From Phorcus lineatus (lineage: Eukaryota; Mollusca; Gastropoda; Trochida; Trochidae): a stretch of DNA of 64,000 nt. Both the position numbers and the translations under genes were made by a program. This document shows, in pieces, positions 1 to 10,276 of the stretch; the stretch's first letter is position 1; the number at the start of each line of letters is the position of its first letter. The notes under the pieces are model-generated. The model saw nothing but the letters and a program-made list of their open reading frames with translations, ran no database searches and was not told the origin of the DNA. The stretch spans positions 31,285,645 through 31,349,644 of the forward strand of contig OV121088.1 of assembly GCA_921293015.1 (NCBI GenBank), in the 5' to 3' direction.

Positions 1-3000
1 AATCACACAGAAGATGTCTTTTTCTTTATTTCTTCTTTTACCTGTTCCATCGCCTTACGTATCATTGTTTTTATTCATCTGTCGTGTTTTTCTTTACTTG
101 AACATTTTTCTGAGTACAATGTCCTTACTTCAACTGAAATTTATTTCTGAAATATGTCGCATCAAACATGGACATTTAACTTACTGTATTAATGTGCGCA
201 ACGCAATAGAATTTTAAGTTCAAATCTACAAGAACCGTGACTTCAAATGAAATGCAACAATCTAGGGTTGACTGCTGGATAAAGATAATCCGTCTTATAT
301 TATCACTAGGACCCTGAAGTAAAGCCATATTGGTAATTAAAATATATTGATATACAATGCTCCTGAGTTTTTGTAATCTAATAAATTCACATAAAAGGAG
401 GTTTGAATATGACTTACATAAAACTATAGGTTGAAAATTTACGTCACATTTTCAAGATTTCTGGACTTCATCATTTCAAGTTCATTACAGTAAAAGTTCA
501 CAAATTGGAGAGGTTGAATTGAAACAACTAACAAGTTGCCTGCTAAAGAAAAAAGAACTGAAAACCCCAAATCCTCAAGAAAGATCACTAACAAACACGT
601 TCTGAAACATTGGGGGGGGGGGGGGGAAATGGTTTCATGGAAAGCATGGAGATACATTGGAATAATGAGAATGGTTCTCGAGTTCTTCTTTGAAACAATT
701 ATAATGAGATGAAACAATTACTAAGCTTAATTTATCAATATATTTAAACTCTTTGACAAGTTTTCGACAAGAGCAACTTATTTTTGGCCTAGAACACTTG
801 TGCTCGACGATTGACAAACCTTGCATTAATATTAAAAACAAAGCTACAAATAATAGAACCTTTCAAAGATTAGGAAATCAAACTTGAGAAGAAAGCCATT
901 AAAAAAATATTTAAATATCAGTTACAATCCATAAACTTCCAATTTAAATATTTTGAAGTTATTCCATATAGTTTAAAACCTGTCTAAAACTATGGCCACA
1001 AAGGCAAATGCTGCTATCAAATAGAATTTAAACACCAGTTGCTATTTCTCTGTTAAAGACTCTTAAATCTCCTTTTGGAACAGTACTCGGGCAATCTATC
1101 ATCTTGCCCTGCTCTATCAGTGGCAATATGGAATCTCATTTCTCTTCCATAATTACAGGCAAGCGTTATGGATAATATATGAGAAAGTTAATTTCAGGGA
1201 GTTTGTAAACCAAGAATCTGAAAGTGAAAAAGCTATGACAATTGATGGGGTGCACTTGGTCAATTAATTGCCTACCAGTTGAAGTTTAAGTCACAGTTGT
1301 GTCAAAATACATTGTCAATTGTTTGTGACAGGCGTGGACATTTTCGCCAAAAATGTTTTTGGAATGACAACTGTCACTAAGAGTGTCTCTCAATATGAAC
1401 ATGTTTACTACACAGTGGTACAATTATTAATAAATAGTTGATTGATTCCTAACTAATAGAGCCATGTGCAGTGTAAAGAGCCTATTCTGTCAATTCAACA
1501 ATGGGACCGAACACTGGCACTGCTGTCGACTTTGGTAATTGACACCGTATCTATTTGAAGAAGTGCTGTATCAAACACAATACAAATTGTCTTAATGGAA
1601 ATATTGTTCTCACTATTTCGACAATTTATGAAATTTTTAGCTTGGTTAGAAAATGACGTGAATGAGCAAGATTCTGGAAAGTAGAAAGAGTGTTAAGGCC
1701 ACTTGTATGTGCATGTCATTAACGCTCAAGACATACACAAAAAACTTCATTTCAAAACTTCAGTTTTGGAAAGAAAACACAAAACGTTTTATTTGAAACG
1801 TTTCATCTAATACAACAAATAAACAAAAGAATTCATAGAAATATCTTTCCAAACAAAAGAATGAAGATTTTTCATATGCACTTAACTGTGTTGGCAATGT
1901 TTGGGGTATGAAATTACTAAAGCAGACATTGTAATTTGTCCAATAAAACTTTAAGCAAAAACATTTTAAGAAAGAATTTTCTGGCAAGCATTTGATCTCC
2001 TAGTGACAGATATTGGCAGAAATTGGTTAAAACTTAACAGCTGCCAGAGAGTAACATTAAAAGCGTGCAAATTACGAGAAAAGAAGAAAAATATCGCAAT
2101 AACCAACCTGGTTAATATTCAAATCAAGCCCCTCTTAAAACACAAATGTCAATTTTTGCTAGACATTTGATAGAAAAAAACACACATACATCAACAATAT
2201 TTGTACGATTTGTGATCTCCAGCTATGTTTTTTAAATTCACAATGTTCATGAATGCTTACCAAATTGCTGAATATGCAAGTTTTACCACTTTCAGCTGCA
2301 TATTCTGCCCAAAAATGTTTTGTCATGGTGCTTCAAATGAATTTCTAGTCACATACACAAAGGAAATAAAATATAATAATGAAGATTACACCCTTTCAAA
2401 ATTCATGTAGAGAAAAGTGATGTGAAATTGTATGAAATGTGTATTTAAGCACATAAAAATCTTTCAAATTCAAATGGTAAAAATTCATTCATATGGGCTC
2501 ACTAAAAGAAAAGATCAATCAACTTCTAAATATTCTGGAGCTAAAGATAACGTGTTTTGCTCAAAAACCAAACAGTTCTGACTGGCCAATATACAGAAAT
2601 AACTTGTTGCCAAGACAATTCTCTAGTTCTGACCAAGAGCTTAACAGTGGATAATTAAAATTATAATAAAAGATTATCTAATGCCAAGAACACACATTTA
2701 TCCATAGCAAAATAAGGGTAAAACTAAATGAAAAGACGAAAGAAAAAATCTTACGAAAGGTTAATAAATTATTTCATGAACATTTTAATCAGAATAAAAA
2801 CATTTGATTGTTGTATTTCGGGGATGATTCCTATCACTTGAACATTAAACATTTACAAAACATGAAAATAATGACCAAGTGCCAATAAAAAAATAAGCCA
2901 ATGAGCAGAGGGTTGCCTGATGATTTTCACAACACTTGTTGGCGCTAACTGTTGCTTATTCCGCTGCACAGCAACACTTGATTGATTGAGTCAAGATCAA

Positions 3001-3613
3001 CCGCTACATGTGCAACGAGCTCACGACTTCGACACCTGTGTAACGGTCTTCACGATGGCTTTTATAGATTTTTTTCTGTCCCACACCACAGTATGAGCAA
3101 CAAAAGGCCACTTGCCTGCCTTTCACAGTTTCTCGGTTCATCTTTCAACTTTCAGCAGTCATAGTAACAGCCATTGGCAACACATCAAACTTATTATATG
3201 TCCTTTAAAACAATCAAGCGACTACTGATGGTATGCTTACGTCCTGTTTGTGTTAACACTTCAATATGTTCATTGTTTTCGTGAGACATCTCTACATGAG
3301 CTGCAGAGGATGAACAAATTTACTGAAAATGAAGATTTAACTTCAAAATGATGTCAATGACTGTTTTAAAAGAACATGCAAAAATGAAACATGAGTTTGT
3401 AAGTGTTTCTAGATGGGGTCGTGGAGAAATTTGCCAATCTTTTTGATGTGTTGTCCCTTAAAATTTTCAAAAGTAGGATACTTTTACAACAAATGGGACG
3501 GTCGTATCTTTTCAGAATGTGACAAACATTACCCTCTTATCTGACAACCTCGGAACAACTTTCCTGAAAATTTTCACATTTTCCTAATTCATTTTAACAA
3601 TTAATGTTGTAGT
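1..3613. other. AT-rich non-coding DNA
   Basis: No convincing coding region is visible. Open frames are 60-92 codons with no recognisable domain, as expected by chance. The stretch holds a G15 homopolymer at 612-626 and a more complex block at about 2940-3180. That block combines CTCACGACTTCGACACC with an interrupted inverted pair around TTGATTGATTGAGTCAA, and could be regulatory or nothing. Confidence 0.6.
612..626 (+). repeat. G15 homopolymer
   Basis: An uninterrupted run of 15 guanines in AT-rich surroundings. It could form a G-quadruplex and its length may be uncertain in the assembly. Confidence 0.9.
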
Positions 3614-3633
3614 ATGTGTTCTAGGAACTCTCA
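3614..3633. repeat. Left target-site duplication of SINE copy 1
   Basis: The 20-mer atgtgttctaggaactctca occurs here and again, identical, at 4084-4103, directly flanking the SINE at 3634-4083. An exact 20-bp direct repeat at both edges shows that the intervening DNA arrived by target-primed retroposition. Confidence 0.93.
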
Positions 3634-3635
3634 AG

Positions 3636-3705
3636 GTGAGGTGAGGTGAGGTGAGGTGAGGTGAGGTGAGGTGAGGTGAGGTGAGGTGAGGTGAGGTGAG
3701 GTGAG
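3636..3705 (+). repeat. (GTGAG)14 microsatellite at the SINE 3' end
   Basis: Fourteen perfect GTGAG units sit exactly where the SINE's 3' tail meets its target-site duplication. On the element strand this is (CTCAC)n. Other copies have shorter, related tails, so the run probably expanded from the simple-repeat tail used in retroposition. Confidence 0.95.
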
Positions 3706-3873
3706 GTGGTGTTTAACGCCACTTTCAAGATTATTTCACTTATATCGCGGCTACTAGTATTATTGCAGGGAGAAAGCCCGCAACACCATTGTGGCTATGC
3801 ATTGCGGTGAAACCTGTGAGCATCAGATGGAACTAGCGAACCATGGGTGGTACTGCGCTGAATTTCAGTGTAG

Positions 3874-3936
3874 TGAGTGAGTGAGTGAGTTATTGTTTAA
3901 CGCCGCTTGAGCAATATTTCAGCCATTAGCGGCGTC
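3874..3936 (-). mobile_element. Short hairpin element A, nested in SINE copy 1
   Basis: This 63-bp insert splits the SINE body. It is flanked by a perfect 13-bp duplication, aatttcagtgtag, at 3861-3873 and 3937-3949. The related sequence in SINE copy 2 (about 10099-10113) has the uninterrupted site. From left to right it contains a TGAG-rich tract, TTATTGTTTAA, and a hairpin of CGCCGCT (3901-3907) with AGCGGCG (3928-3934). The hairpin base lies 2 bp from the right duplication. The tract and hairpin match the 3' end of the host SINE family in layout, so this is either a tail-only derivative or a 5'-truncated copy of the partner LINE. A second copy is at 8847-8905. Confidence 0.9.
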
Positions 3937-4083
3937 AATTTCAGTGTAGCATTGCACCCAAACCTTACTGCGTGTAGAACAGCTCTCTACTAAAGACAAA
4001 GTTGCCGAGCCCCTGGCGGGATTCGAACCACTGACCTTCTGATCCGAAGCCGAACACGCTAACCACTGCGCTATCCCACCCCC

Positions 4084-4103
4084 ATGTGTTCTAGGAACTC
4101 TCA
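4084..4103. repeat. Right target-site duplication of SINE copy 1
   Basis: Identical to 3614-3633. It defines the 5' (tRNA-head) boundary of the SINE, next to the CCCACCCCC that complements the element start. Confidence 0.93.
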
Positions 4104-4369
4104 GGGAAAGGAGTCATCACTACAAACACCTTTCACAAAGTAACCATTAAAGTTAAGTAAACAAATGCATAATCCACTAGTCAAGGAAGTCCAGGCACTA
4201 ATAAAGATTTGCGGATCATCGTCAAGTGCGTCTTTGCATGCGTCTAACAAAATGAAAGCCTTCTGTATGGTCTAACCCATTGAGTTCCTGCAATAATTAC
4301 AAATTGATTATTTGCACACAATTTTCTGTCAGTCCCAAGCATTGACCACTCTTTGTGCTAAATATTCGA
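4104..4369. other. AT-rich non-coding DNA
   Basis: No open frame, repeat or motif stands out between the SINE and the next complex block. Confidence 0.6.
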
Positions 4370-4640
4370 AAATCTGCCATGAGCTGAGAGCAAAGCTCTC
4401 CTGATTGGCCATTAATCCGAGTTAGCAACTACTAATAAGTCATAATTTAATAGCTCAAAGTGATCCATCAAGACCAACAGAGACGGAAGGTCTGCCACTA
4501 GAGCAAATCACGCGCATACTTTGACTCCGATCCATGTTACGCCATGTCAGCTGCCGAGGAACGCATTTAGGCAAATCAATGCAACTTCCGACACTCTGAT
4601 GTTAAATATTTGTTTGATGATATACGCCAGAAAGAGGCTT
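4370..4640. promoter_or_regulatory. Candidate conserved regulatory block
   Basis: Base composition is more balanced than in the flanks and there is no simple repeat. It contains an inverted CCAAT box (ATTGG, 4404-4408) next to ATTAATCC (4411-4418), a K50 homeodomain-type site of the Otx/Pitx class. A perfect 6-bp hairpin, GAGAGC/GCTCTC, lies at 4386-4400. No long open frame is present. This is a resemblance to enhancer-like conserved non-coding DNA, not a proof. Confidence 0.28.
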
Positions 4641-5588
4641 CGACCATGATGCTTTGCAGAGCTATTACTGAATCAGTGGGGTCTGTTTCATTGCGGACAC
4701 TTCGAATTTAAATTCAATATTTTGCATAAATTCTTCCAAGATCAATTTTTATTTAAAGATATTGGCGATTATGCATAGAGAAAGTGTTAGTATGCCACAT
4801 GGGTTGTATTTCAAACAAGGTCACTGCATATAAAAAGTTATTTAATTCTTTTTGATCAGTAAATATTGATATAGATATCCACACTAGGATTTTAACCAAT
4901 TTCATTTTGCCGCAAAAGTTGCATCCATTAGTGTTCAAACTCCAAGGACTATATCAGTTCTCATATATGATTCTGTAGCTTAATGGCCTGAATAATAGCT
5001 TTTGAAAAGAAATCTCTACTTACAATACATAACCAAAAGAGTTGAGTTTTTACATTTTTTTTTTACATTTTTCAGGACAAGATATATTTTCAATTATTAA
5101 TCAATTTAGAATTTCTAAAATTTTCCTTCAAGCACAATTGAGAATTTCAATTACAGAAATTACTCCAGCTTGTCAAGTTGAAGAAAAAATACAAATATAA
5201 TCTAAAACATAGAAGAAGACGGGTTGTAATAACTTTTATTTTTACAACAAAATTATTTTGAAATACAATTCCATTTCAATATAAACAATAGTGATAATCA
5301 TCTTCAATTTCACATTAGACAATAAAAACATATAAATTGGGGTCATCAATGAAATTCTATAAAATGTTTCCTTCATTTTTAAGTTTGCATGCAAAATATT
5401 ATCTTTTATCATTACCAGCAATTGAAAAACTGCTCATGCATAGAATTGACAACACCTTCTAACCATATTTAATTGAAAAGCAAATGAAAATATGCACTTT
5501 GCAATTAAGGATTTAGGGTCTAGGAAAATAGAAAGAAAAAGACACTATTTAAACTTCTTTTAAATCAAGAGTAAAATGATAATTATTG
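4641..5588. other. AT-rich non-coding DNA
   Basis: Very AT-rich, with T and A runs near 5052-5065 and chance open frames only. I recognise nothing specific. Confidence 0.6.
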
Positions 5589-5599
5589 GTGTGATGGGA

Positions 5600-5873
5600 G
5601 ACGAGGTGATTTGGAGTTTCAAGAGTATTTCACTTAAGTCACAGCTGCTAGTTTTATTGCAGGGAGAAAGCCTGCACCACTATTGTGGCTCTGCATTGGG
5701 GTGAATCCTGTGAATATTGGCTGGAACTAGGGAATCATGGGTGTAACTGCGCTTAATTTCATTTTAGCACTGCACCAAGAGCTTACTGCATGTAAAACAG
5801 TTCTTTACTGCTGACAAAGTTGCCAACCCCATGAGGGATTTGAACCCAGAACATCATGATCTGAAGCTGGATA
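5600..5873 (-). mobile_element. tRNA-derived SINE, copy 3, decayed and lacking box A
   Basis: The body aligns by eye with copies 1 and 2: TTATTGCAGGGAGAAAGCC, then CTATTGTGGCT, then TGGCTGGAACTAG, then GCCAACCCC and a degraded box B (GGGATTTGAACCC, complement). The tRNA head after box B is lost or unrecognisable and the tail hairpin is eroded. An 8-bp repeat, tgatggga, flanks it at 5592-5599 and 5874-5881, so this may be an older insertion that was already 5'-truncated. The edges are approximate. Confidence 0.8.
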
Positions 5874-5881
5874 TGATGGGA

Positions 5882-8834
5882 TATAAGAATAACATACTCA
5901 TAACCTTAATTATCTGCAAGTGCTTAACTACCTTCAGAAACTGCTGAATAAATTGTTCTGTATCTTATCACCTTCATTCTCCCATCATACCTAAATTTCT
6001 GTTAAGCATTTCGGTACACGATCTCATTGTGGCATTAATCTTTACAGACGACACTTGTAAAAGAAAGACAGATTCCCTGTTCTATGTTAGTGTAAATAAT
6101 TCAACCTAATGACATCAAGATTTAAACAAGAATAAATTTTAAATCATCTTAATACAAAAATAGCTCTTTTAAAAAAAGGCAATAAAATCTTAAACCAGGG
6201 ATCCATGAAACCTATTCCGCTGGTAATGGAATTGCACAAAAACATGCACACTTTCTTACGAGCTGACAAAACAGGCACAGCAAAAGCCCTTAGCTGAGAC
6301 CTTGAAGGAAAGAGAAGGAAAACTATGCCCCTCTTAAAGATTTTCATGTGATAATAGTGACAAAGATTGTCACAAAAACAAAGCCTAAGCTTTATAATAC
6401 CCTTTTTCTCGATTTTGCATCCTCAAAAAACAAGCAAAGGAGTGTGGAATGTTCGAAGCTTTGACAGGACAACATTGCTGTATGTAGACAGTTTTTGCCA
6501 ATCCATAGCGTAATTTCTCGTGAGATTTGGTTCCTGGCAACCACTCCCAGCCACCAGCCTGGCTCAGAACCGGCCTCCATCAAACCTCCAAAAACATGAA
6601 GTCTTGAATTTATTGTGACAGACTCCAATCAGCTATTCTGTCCGTCAAACAGTTGTGTTTTTTTGTCGAATTATGCCCTTCTTCAAACATATACATGGTG
6701 GCATGGGGAAGTGATTAACTCTGTCCCATAAATATTGAAAATCAATACCTAAAACAATGACGGCCGGAATAGCTTTAGTGCCGTTTTCTTCACCGCCATG
6801 TGTTTAAAACGGATATGCACGCAGTCTGAATTAACATCATAACGAGATACAACACGACACAATCCTATCACCGAATGGCTGCTTTGAGGGAACATATCAT
6901 TATAAAATTTCAATGAGTGGGAATGTTTAGAGTCGGAAGTCTCGGATGATAATGGAAGCCAGAACAGAGACCCGTTTCTGCATTGCTAACAGAGCTAATG
7001 ACAGGTGCTTTTCCAGAGCCGGCTTGTCAGAAAATCCATCAAATATTAATACACAAAACATAAAAACAGGTATTGACATCGGCTCTTAATGGAATTAATA
7101 CTTCCTCCATTCTATAATTGTTTTGTATTGTATCCTTTCATCCACATATATCAAGCTTATTTGTAAAAAAGCATTTCAAAACAAACAAAAACAATATTCA
7201 TATGCATAACGTAACTTTTTAATTAATAATTTGAAAATTTTTATTTGCCTGAAACACATGTTGCATTAAACAATGTCAAAGAGATACAGAACAAAAAGAT
7301 ATTCCTGGGTCTAAAAGTAATTGAATAAGCCATTCATGCAGAAAACAAGTTTCATTTTGAATATCAAGGATGGAATACAGCATCGTGAATTTATAGAAGT
7401 TTGTCTGGAACAACTATACGGAACCAAACAGAATAATGAAAGGGAAAAACACTATCATCAGTTTTCACTGACATGATATGACAGAGATAATTTATATGGA
7501 ATAGTCCATAATCTCATTCATATTTCATAGCCAACTTCAGATTTTTTAAAACATTACAGGGAGAAGTTATATTTATTGAAATATATACACACCAATATTT
7601 GTTTTATTTATATATTATATATATATATGAGTTTTGATATATGGTTTACTCAACCAAAGAGTGAGGAGATTTTACTGCATTTTGACCATATAACTATAAG
7701 TATTCTAACATTAAACACATAAGCTGCAAACCATTCTCGGTTGTCAAATTACAGGAATAAAATCAAAAAGATTTTGGATTGACAACTGGCAATCTAGAAA
7801 TATTAAAGGGGCTCAGGTAAAGAAAGTTAACATACTAAGTCCCTTAAGGTCTCCTTAATAACGTTTATCACATTTTTGTATATAGAAAGAATTTCTTACC
7901 CAAAAAATTCAACCAACTAAAAGACAAATTACTAGAGAGTACTCCTTGGTGCAATATTTTTAAGACCATCACAATAATCAATTAGAAAAAATAGTCAATT
8001 AAGAGAAATAAATACTTGTAGCTGTTCATATGTTTGATATTCTTCCACCTGTTGCCAGGACCTGTTTCTGTGTCAAGAGAGTTAACATCGGCAACATCTG
8101 CTTCAATAAACTACATTCTTCACGGGTAACAATAACTTTGGTATATTTCTCAGTTGTTTCCTTTCACATGAAGTCCTCAATTGACTAGACATAATAGACT
8201 ACAATAAAGGCAGCCAACCTGACACAGCCTCAAACACCAGAGTTAATATCCGTCAATAAGAATTGTGTACCGCTCTATCAAGAATTGATCTACTGTATAC
8301 ATGAGATGAAAAAATATATATTTCCAATATTGCTGTGTTTATGATCTTAAGGTTTAGTAGATAATAATTGTTGACATTGATCACTGGCATATGTGACTGA
8401 TTTCACAAAAGCCAAGAAGGTAAAGTTTCAAAATGGTCAAAATTCATGAGTTTTAACTGTTAAGCATTACGATGATAAATCAAGCGCTAGTGAGCATTTT
8501 AAAAAAAGTTCAAGATTGTTCATTGTGCAGGCAAGTCATGGCCCTACATCCCTAGTTTCATTTTCACTAAAAAAAACTTGCATCAGGCAAGAAAAAGTCA
8601 AAAGTAAAGTCCCTTAGATTGTAAAATGACGTTCAACCGTTCTTCATAAGTACCTTCAATGTCAGATAAAGGACCATAACATAGAACCAAGCAGATTGAG
8701 GAGTCATTATCACTTTTAATTGTTTGATGACCCCTATATCTTCTATATAACTCGTCATCTTTAATAAATATACGAATTCTATTAAAAAAATTATTTGTTC
8801 ATCCCATCTCTTCCTAAGACACATAGCATTACAT
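5882..8834. other. AT-rich non-coding DNA with small complex patches
   Basis: No gene is recognised. A more complex patch at 6480-6640 includes GGTTCCTGGCAACC, an imperfect inverted repeat distantly like an RFX X-box. Another lies at 6900-7030. A short TA-rich run is at 7606-7628. Open frames such as those near 6144-6628 look like chance. Confidence 0.55.
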
Positions 8835-8846
8835 GAACTTACTTAC
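8835..8846. repeat. Left target-site duplication of short hairpin element B
   Basis: The 12-mer gaacttacttac is repeated exactly at 8906-8917, on the other side of the ~60-bp element. Confidence 0.9.
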
Positions 8847-8905
8847 AAGTGAATGAGTGAGTTGTTGTTAAACGCCGCTTTGGCAATATTACAGGCATTT
8901 GCGGC
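8847..8905 (-). mobile_element. Short hairpin element B (~59 bp)
   Basis: An independent insertion of the element nested in SINE copy 1. Order: a GTGAATGAGTGAG tract, TTGTTGTTAAA, then a hairpin CGCCGC (8873-8878) with GCGGCG (8901-8906). The hairpin base abuts the right copy of a perfect 12-bp duplication. Both copies therefore end at the hairpin base and keep the tract at the opposite end. The same junction in two insertions argues for a discrete unit rather than random 5' truncation of a longer element. Confidence 0.9.
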
Positions 8906-8917
8906 GAACTTACTTAC
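8906..8917. repeat. Right target-site duplication of short hairpin element B
   Basis: Second exact copy of gaacttacttac. It shares its first G with the hairpin arm. Confidence 0.9.
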
Positions 8918-8958
8918 GATGATATCCAGATATTACAATTGGCGGCACCAGAATATTG

Positions 8959-9098
8959 CCAGAATATTCTGTAGATAGCTTTTGTTAAGCCAGCCACCAT
9001 TGCCAGAATATTCTGTAGATAGCTTTTGTTTAGCCAGCCACCATTGCCAGAATATTCTGTAGATAGCTTTTGTTTAGCCAGCCATCATTGCCAGAATA
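8959..9098 (+). repeat. 44-bp minisatellite, 3.2 copies
   Basis: Units begin at 8959, 9003 and 9047, with a partial fourth at 9091, almost identical to each other. Each unit starts with CCAGAATATTCTG, containing the perfect palindrome AGAATATTCT, and includes TAGCCAGCCACCATTG. The short open frame crossing it is a by-product. Confidence 0.93.
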
Positions 9099-9927
9099 CA
9101 TGTTTCTTCACAAATAATAGAATTAGTTTTTTATGTCATGCAGACAAATCAAAGAATTGTAACAGTCCAAAGCTGAATAATTATAATTATATGTTAACCC
9201 TCAGATTAGCCACATTTTTTCACAAATAACATGTCCAAAGCCAAAACAACTACCTTTTATTAACAGACCATAACAATGATGAATCATAGAGGATGATTTG
9301 TGCTGGTGACATGTATTTCTGACTTAGCATGTTATTAGTGTCGACTGAATGTCCTTTATAATTCTAACTCGTGTTGCTGCGTAAGTGAAAAACTAAAAAC
9401 AAACTCAAAATCAAAAATTCAAAAATGATAACAGATACTGAAATTATGTGTATTGTCATTCCCCAGAAAAAATATAGCACAAGTATTAGTTCTTCAAAGC
9501 TACATTCTCCAACCACGATGATCATTGCAATCAATAAACATATGTTTCCAAAGGTAATTAGATGTCTCATGCCAGTTTCAAATTAATGTTCATCATTTTG
9601 TATTTGTAATTTTTCACTTTTTTCCTTTTTCAGTGCACTGTGCTGGTGTTTTGCTTAACCGTCAATAATTTAAAAATTAAATTTGAAATATTTATTTTGA
9701 AAAATTAAATCCAACCCAATATGCCGAAATCGAGCTAACACTTAGCTTATTGAGATAAAGGTTTCAAGAGTAAAATTTTACACATAGAATTTTAACAATT
9801 TAAGTTAAAGATTTGAGAACAGAAATGAGACAACCTCCGAACTTCAACTTTCATGACAATGAAAACACCATAATCTATGACTTGACAATGATCATGTCAC
9901 ATACTTGGATGAGGATTACCAGACAAG
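9099..9927. other. AT-rich non-coding DNA
   Basis: Nothing recognised. A hydrophobic 68-codon frame on the minus strand around 9364-9570 is typical of AT-rich chance frames. Confidence 0.6.
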
Positions 9928-9936
9928 AAGCAGGAG
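9928..9936. repeat. Left target-site duplication of SINE copy 2
   Basis: The 9-mer aagcaggag recurs at 10268-10276, just beyond the homopolymer at the SINE head. Confidence 0.85.
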
Positions 9937-10267
9937 TGAGTGAGTTGGTGTTTTAAAGCCGCTTTCAAGATTATTTCACTTATATCGCGGCTGCTAGTAT
10001 TATTGCAGGGAGAAAGCCCGCAACACTATTGTGGCTATGCATTGCGGTGAAACCTGCGAGCATCGGCTGGAACTAGCGAACCATGGGTGGTACTGCACTG
10101 AAACTCAGTGTAGCATTGGACCCAAACCTGACTGCGTGTAGAACAGTTCTCTACTGCAGACAAAGTTGCCGAGCCCCTGGCGGGATTCGAACCACGGACC
10201 TTTTGATCCGAAGCTGAACGCGCTAACCACTGCGCTATCCCCCCCCCCCCCCCCCCCCCCCCCCAAA
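9937..10267 (-). mobile_element. tRNA-derived SINE, copy 2, full length
   Basis: The best-preserved copy, on the minus strand. The box A-like stretch is the complement of 10222-10237 and box B is the complement of 10182-10193 (GGTTCGAATCCC). The body matches copy 1 closely and lacks the nested element, so it serves as the empty-site reference. The tail hairpin is perfect: AGCCGC (9957-9962) with GCGGCT (9987-9992), followed on the element strand by CACCAACTCACTCA. A 9-bp target-site duplication flanks the unit. The head carries 26 consecutive C on the plus strand (G on the element strand), which gives glycine runs in spurious open frames. Confidence 0.93.
10239..10264 (+). repeat. C26 homopolymer at the SINE head
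   Basis: Twenty-six consecutive C sit where the tRNA-like head begins with several G on the element strand. Copy 1 has only CCCACCCCC at the matching point. Expansion of a short G-run at the element's 5' end is the simplest explanation. Confidence 0.92.
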
Positions 10268-10276
10268 AAGCAGGAG

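Larger units (their letters stand above)
3634..4083 (-). mobile_element. tRNA-derived SINE, copy 1, full length with a nested insertion
   Basis: The element reads on the minus strand. Its 5' head resembles a tRNA: the box A-like stretch is the complement of 4058-4073 (TAGCGCAGTGGTTAGC) and box B is the complement of 4018-4029 (GGTTCGAATCCC), as expected for RNA polymerase III transcription. A body of about 200 bp follows, then a near-hairpin tail (complement of about 3712-3750) and a long pentanucleotide run (3636-3705). A perfect 20-bp target-site duplication flanks it. The body is interrupted at 3874 by a ~63-bp second element with its own duplication. Without that insertion the unit is about 374 bp, counting the tail. 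Copy 2 at 9937-10267 is collinear and gives the uninterrupted form. The body may belong to one of the conserved SINE domains of molluscs, but I cannot name which without a library. Confidence 0.92.

Noticed and set aside
4018..4073. A functional tRNA gene
   Set aside because: Box A and box B are present but the rest does not fold as a cloverleaf by eye, and the sequence is the head of a SINE with a target-site duplication.
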